Both the position numbers and the translations under genes were made by a program. Below the pieces are notes generated by a model. That model saw nothing but the letters and a program-made list of their open reading frames with translations, did not search any database and was not told the DNA's origin. From Planctomycetota bacterium (GTDB lineage: Bacteria; Planctomycetota; MHYJ01; JACPRB01), in NCBI GenBank assembly GCA_016200125.1, contig JACQFK010000107.1:1-19221 (forward strand): a DNA stretch of 19,221 nt. Direction: 5' to 3'. Of this stretch, positions 15,820 through 19,221 are shown piece after piece (positions within the stretch are counted from its first letter, which is position 1; every line of letters starts with the position of its first letter).

Positions 15820-18082
15820 AGACAAACTCGTTCAGGTTGAAGAGCGCGTGGCAGAGGGACGCGAGATCCAGCCCCGCGGCCGCCTCGAGCTCCGCCGGCG
15901 ACGGCGGCCGTCCCAGCGCGATCTCGAAGGCCTTCGCGACGGAGCCCGCCCGCTTCGCGAAGGCCTGCGCGCGGCCGTGGACGAAGGGGCTGTTCATCAG
16001 GTAGAGCGGCTGGAGCGAGACCGTCGACACGTGGCGCATCGGGCAGCTCTCGCCGGCGATCGGCGCGTCGAAGAGTTCCTCGATCTCCGGCAGATGGCTC
16101 CGCTTCTGGAGCAGGTAGAGCGTCCGCCGCAGCTGCTTGGGGTCCGACGTCGGCTGCTCCTCGACGACGCTCTTCCCGCCCATCGCGCGGTTGAGCTCAC
16201 CGCTCGCGGACAGGATCGAGTCGCGGATCGCCTCCGCCTCGAGGCGCCGCGGCGACCAGCGCCAGAGCCAGCGGTTCTCGGCGTCGATCGCGGCGTTGGC
16301 GGCGCGCGCGGAGGAGGCCTGTCGGTAGGTCGACGAGAGGACGATCAGCCGGTGAAGCGCCTTCAGGGACCAGCCTTTCGCGACGAATTCGCTCGCGAGC
16401 CAGTCGAGCAGCTCCGGATGGGTCGGCCGCTCGCCGCGCAGGCCGAAGTCGCCGGTCGTGGGCACGAGGGCGCGGCCGAAGTGGCGCTGCCAGACGAAGT
16501 TCACGAACATCCGCGTGACGGTCGGATGGTCGGGGCGCGTCAGCCAGTCGGCGAGGGCGCGGCGCGTGGTCGCGGCCTTCGGCGTCTCCCCGAGGACGGC
16601 GGGCCAGCCGGGGGCGACCTCCTCGCCGGGCTGGTGGCAGTCGCCCCGCTTGAGGAGGCGGCCCGGGGTCTCCCTGAGCTTCGCGGGCTCGTAGGGCATC
16701 GGATACATGCCCTTGATCGGCATCGTCTTCACGTCGGCGGCGCCCGTGGCCGGCGAGTAGAAGCTCCACGCGTGGGGCTTCTCGGGCAGCTTCTCCTCGA
16801 GGGACCTGATCTTCTTGTCGAGCTCGGCGAAGAGCTTCCTGTCGTCGTCGCTCGCGGCCTTCAGGATCTGGTCTTTCGTGATCGTCGCTTCCGGCGCCTT
16901 CTTCTTCGCCTCCTCCAGGAGACGCGTGCGGGCGGCGTCGAGCAGCGCCTTCTGGTAGGTCTTCGACGCCTCGAGCTCCGGCGGGACGGACTTCTCGTAG
17001 GCGGCCCAGGCGGCAGGATCCTGGATGAGCACGTTGATGACCTGGCCGCGGACGAAGAAGGCCTGCAGGCGGTAGTAGTCCTTCTGGGTGATCGGGTCCC
17101 ACTTGTGGTCGTGGCACTGGGCGCAGCCCATCGAGAGGCCGAAGAGGACCGTGGACATCATGTTGGTGATGTCCAGGAGATGGTCGTTGCGCTGGAGGAG
17201 CCGGTCCTCCTGGTTGATGTCCAGCCGCCCGTGGGCGAGGAACCCGGTGGCCACGAGGTTTTCGTCGCTGAGCGGCTGGAGTTCGTCGCCCGCGATCTGC
17301 TGGCGCAGGAAGGCGTCGTAGGGCCGGTCCTCGTTGAAGCACTGCACGACGTAGTCGCGGTATCGCCAGGCGGCCGGCCGGAGGGCGTTGGCCTCGTAGC
17401 CCGAAGTCTCGGCCCAGCGGACCAGGTCGAGCCAGTGGCGCCCCCAGCGCTCGCCGTAGGCGGGCGACGCGAGCAGCCGCTCGACCGTCTCCTCGTAGCC
17501 GCCCTCGAAGTCCTCCGGCGCCGGGGGCAGGCCCGTCAGATCGAGCGTGACGCGGCGGATCAGCGCGCGGCGCCCCGCCTCCGCGGAAGGGACGAGGCCG
17601 CGCGCCTCCTGCTCCTTCGCGACGAAGGCGTCGACGGGCGTCCGCACCCAGGCCGAGTTCTTCACGGCGGGGACGGCCGGACGGACCGGCGGCCTGAAGG
17701 CCCAGTGGACGATTTCGGCCGCGTCGGGCCAGGCGGCGCCTTCGGCGATCCAGCGGCGCAGCGTGTCGATCTCCTTCGCCTCGAGCGCCTCGGCCTTCGA
17801 CGGCATGCGCTCCTTCTTGTCCTTCGTCGTCACCCGCTGGAAGAGGAGGCTGTCGGCGATCTTGCCAGGGACGATCGCGGCGCCCGTGTCGCCGCCCTTG
17901 AGGGTGTGCTCGCGGGTGTCGAGCCTGAGCCCTCCCTTGGCCGCGTCGGCGGAGTGGCACTTGGCGCAGTGTACGGAGAAGATCGGCCGGACGTCGCGGT
18001 AGAAGTCGACCGGGGTCCCCGGCTTGTCCTGGGCGGCTCCGAGGGCCGCGCAGAGGAGGAAGGGAAGCATGCGGCGTGCCAT
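15809..18082 (-). CDS. PSCyt1-DUF1549-DUF1553 planctomycete cytochrome c protein
   Basis: A protein of about 757 residues with an N-terminal signal peptide ending near residue 18. Domains in order: planctomycete cytochrome C domain with heme site CAKCH (about residue 39) and RMPSKAEALEAKEIDTLRRWI (93-112); DUF1549 (about 150-350), with the start motif WVRTPVDAFVAKE and a second CxxCH, CAQCHDHKWDPI (about 320); a linker with a coiled, Lys/Glu-rich part (380-440); and DUF1553 (about 490-735), with TRMFVNFVWQRHFGRALV and DWLASEFVAKGWSLKALHRLIVLSSTYRQ. This is the standard partner of DUF1501 proteins. ATG 18082 is preferred over the adjacent GTG 18085; the ribosome binding site is weak (AGGG). 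It is 27-30 bases downstream of the HEAT-repeat gene, so the three genes form an operon. Confidence 0.93.
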   Translation of the reverse strand: MARRMLPFLLCAALGAAQDKPGTPVDFYRDVRPIFSVHCAKCHSADAAKGGLRLDTREHTLKGGDTGAAIVPGKIADSLLFQRVTTKDKKERMPSKAEALEAKEIDTLRRWIAEGAAWPDAAEIVHWAFRPPVRPAVPAVKNSAWVRTPVDAFVAKEQEARGLVPSAEAGRRALIRRVTLDLTGLPPAPEDFEGGYEETVERLLASPAYGERWGRHWLDLVRWAETSGYEANALRPAAWRYRDYVVQCFNEDRPYDAFLRQQIAGDELQPLSDENLVATGFLAHGRLDINQEDRLLQRNDHLLDITNMMSTVLFGLSMGCAQCHDHKWDPITQKDYYRLQAFFVRGQVINVLIQDPAAWAAYEKSVPPELEASKTYQKALLDAARTRLLEEAKKKAPEATITKDQILKAASDDDRKLFAELDKKIRSLEEKLPEKPHAWSFYSPATGAADVKTMPIKGMYPMPYEPAKLRETPGRLLKRGDCHQPGEEVAPGWPAVLGETPKAATTRRALADWLTRPDHPTVTRMFVNFVWQRHFGRALVPTTGDFGLRGERPTHPELLDWLASEFVAKGWSLKALHRLIVLSSTYRQASSARAANAAIDAENRWLWRWSPRRLEAEAIRDSILSASGELNRAMGGKSVVEEQPTSDPKQLRRTLYLLQKRSHLPEIEELFDAPIAGESCPMRHVSTVSLQPLYLMNSPFVHGRAQAFAKRAGSVAKAFEIALGRPPSPAELEAAAGLDLASLCHALFNLNEFVYVE

Positions 18083-18112
18083 CACCCTATTACTACGCCC
18101 CGGGCGGGCGGA

Positions 18113-19221
18113 CTACTTCTCCTCGAGCCGCTTCTCCCAGGCGCGGAGGGCCACCGGGATCCGGACCAGACGGGCCTGGTTCCCTTCGAGGACGACCCAG
18201 CTCCGATCCCAGGTGGAGGCGTTCGAATCGGATCCCGTGAGGAGTTCCAGGGCGTCGGCGGGCGTCGTCCGACTGCCCTCGTAGAGTTCCCCGTCGAAGA
18301 ACAGACCTTCGGAGGCCTGGAGCCCGAAGCCCGCTTCCTTCATCAGGGCGACGTAGTCCGCGATATTCTCGATCGGCCGCCTCAGCGTGAGGGGACGCGT
18401 GAAGCGCTCCCAGGCCTCCTTCTCGAAGCGACGCGAGAGCGAGTCGATCATCGCGATCGAGAACTCGGGCCAGTTGCTCCCGCCCGATGCGAACTGCTCG
18501 CGGAGCAGCGCGAGGACCCCGCGTTCGGCCGCGCGGTCCTTGGCGCCGAGGCGCGAGAGCGCCACGCCGGCGACCGCCGGCTCATAGGGCGAGATGGACT
18601 TCCTCTTCTCCAGCTCTTCGAGCGCCGGGATGATTCGGCGCCGCGCGTCCTCGGGAATCTTGTCCGCCATCTCCGCGATCGCGAGGGCGGCGGCGAAGAT
18701 CAAATGACCCTGGACGCGTTCCTCGAGCAAGGGGAGCAGCGCCTCGGCCTGCTTGACGGCCTCCATCCGGCCGAGCGCAAAGGCGGCGCGGTTGCGGACC
18801 CAGGGATCGGTATCCGAGAGCAGCGCCGCAACCTGGTTCGCATAGCGGTCCGCCCGCAGCCGTCCCAAGGCCTCCGCCGCTGCCGCCCGGGCCTCCGCCT
18901 CGGGCCGCGACAGCTGGGAGACGAGCAGCGGCCCGTCGAGGACGACGCCCAGGGAGCCGAGCGCGTGGAAGGCCCAGCCGCGCGTCCAGCGCTCCGCGTT
19001 CAGGAGCCCGTGCAGGACGGAAGCTTCCTTCACGCCTTCCATCCGGAGCAGCGCGTGGACGGCCGTCCGCCGGATCCCCTCGTCGGGGTCGTCGAGCCGC
19101 CGCGACACCGCCGGCACCATCGACCTCAGCCTCATCCCGCCGAGCGATTTCAGGGCCTGGCGCCGGACTTCGCGGTCGGCGTGGTCGAGAAAGCGGGCGA
19201 CGCGCTCGCCCTGCGGCGCTC
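18113..19221 (-). CDS. HEAT-repeat protein, 5' end outside the window
   Basis: At least 368 residues of helical repeats. The frame stays open to the window edge, and the codons beyond the first in-window ATG (19135) still read as a repeat (GERVARFLDHADREVRRQALKSLGG), so the gene is cut by the window and does not start there. Repeats of PBS-lyase HEAT type are plain, for example DDPDEGIRRTAVHALLRM, RPEAEARAAAAEALGRL and SDTDPWVRNRAAFALGRME. The last 100 or so residues are a non-repeat domain ending RAWEKRLEEK. HEAT proteins act as protein-binding scaffolds. Located just before the PSCyt/DUF1501 pair, it probably works with them, although export cannot be judged without the N-terminus. Confidence 0.85.
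   Translation of the reverse strand, partial: APQGERVARFLDHADREVRRQALKSLGGMRLRSMVPAVSRRLDDPDEGIRRTAVHALLRMEGVKEASVLHGLLNAERWTRGWAFHALGSLGVVLDGPLLVSQLSRPEAEARAAAAEALGRLRADRYANQVAALLSDTDPWVRNRAAFALGRMEAVKQAEALLPLLEERVQGHLIFAAALAIAEMADKIPEDARRRIIPALEELEKRKSISPYEPAVAGVALSRLGAKDRAAERGVLALLREQFASGGSNWPEFSIAMIDSLSRRFEKEAWERFTRPLTLRRPIENIADYVALMKEAGFGLQASEGLFFDGELYEGSRTTPADALELLTGSDSNASTWDRSWVVLEGNQARLVRIPVALRAWEKRLEEK

Overview
The window is high-GC DNA, most likely from a planctomycete or a close PVC-group relative. The best evidence is the three-gene set at the right end: a HEAT-repeat protein, a PSCyt1/DUF1549/DUF1553 cytochrome and a DUF1501 Tat protein. This is the characteristic planctomycete layout, although Verrucomicrobia and some Acidobacteria also carry such pairs. 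No RNA genes, CRISPR arrays or intact insertion sequences were seen.

Positions 43-11193 form one co-oriented (minus-strand) nitrogen-assimilation array. In transcription order it runs: a 64-aa leader ORF, nirB, nirD, a NarI-like membrane protein with a C-terminal zinc ribbon, a molybdopterin nitrate reductase, a four-cluster Fe-S protein, a Tat-anchored Rieske protein, a small two-TM protein, a transposase-derived protein that has lost its catalytic aspartates, an ammonium transporter (amt), and a P-II protein (glnK). Together they would take up ammonium, reduce nitrate to nitrite to ammonium, and sense nitrogen status. No nitrate transporter lies in the window. The Rieske and NarI-like partners suggest that nitrate reduction may draw electrons from the quinone pool.

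Positions 11589-13053 hold a NifA/NtrC-type sigma54 activator (GAF, AAA+, Fis-type HTH). It is broken by a frameshifting internal deletion that removes the Walker B region. Upstream of it are a strong hairpin and a 35-aa Arg-rich ORF with a strong ribosome binding site. Rhomboid protease is divergent (13736-14434, plus strand) and runs tail to tail into the DUF1501/PSCyt/HEAT operon (14437-19221, minus strand, cut by the window end).

The most notable signal is regulatory. Four sites of the form TGGCA-N6-TTGC, each with the exact 10-bp GG-to-GC spacing of a sigma54 -24/-12 promoter, lie on the minus strand in front of minus-strand genes: the activator unit, the nir/nas operon, the transposase-derived gene and amt. 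Two of these leaders share one plan: sigma54 promoter, short ORF, strong hairpin, main gene. In the nirB leader the hairpin is an intrinsic terminator ending 11 bases before the nirB start codon, so nirB appears to be controlled by read-through as well as by sigma54. The transposase-derived protein with its own sigma54 promoter inside a nitrogen operon is the best candidate for something undescribed. Two heptamer-periodic inverted repeats sit exactly at the 3' ends of the nitrate reductase and activator genes.
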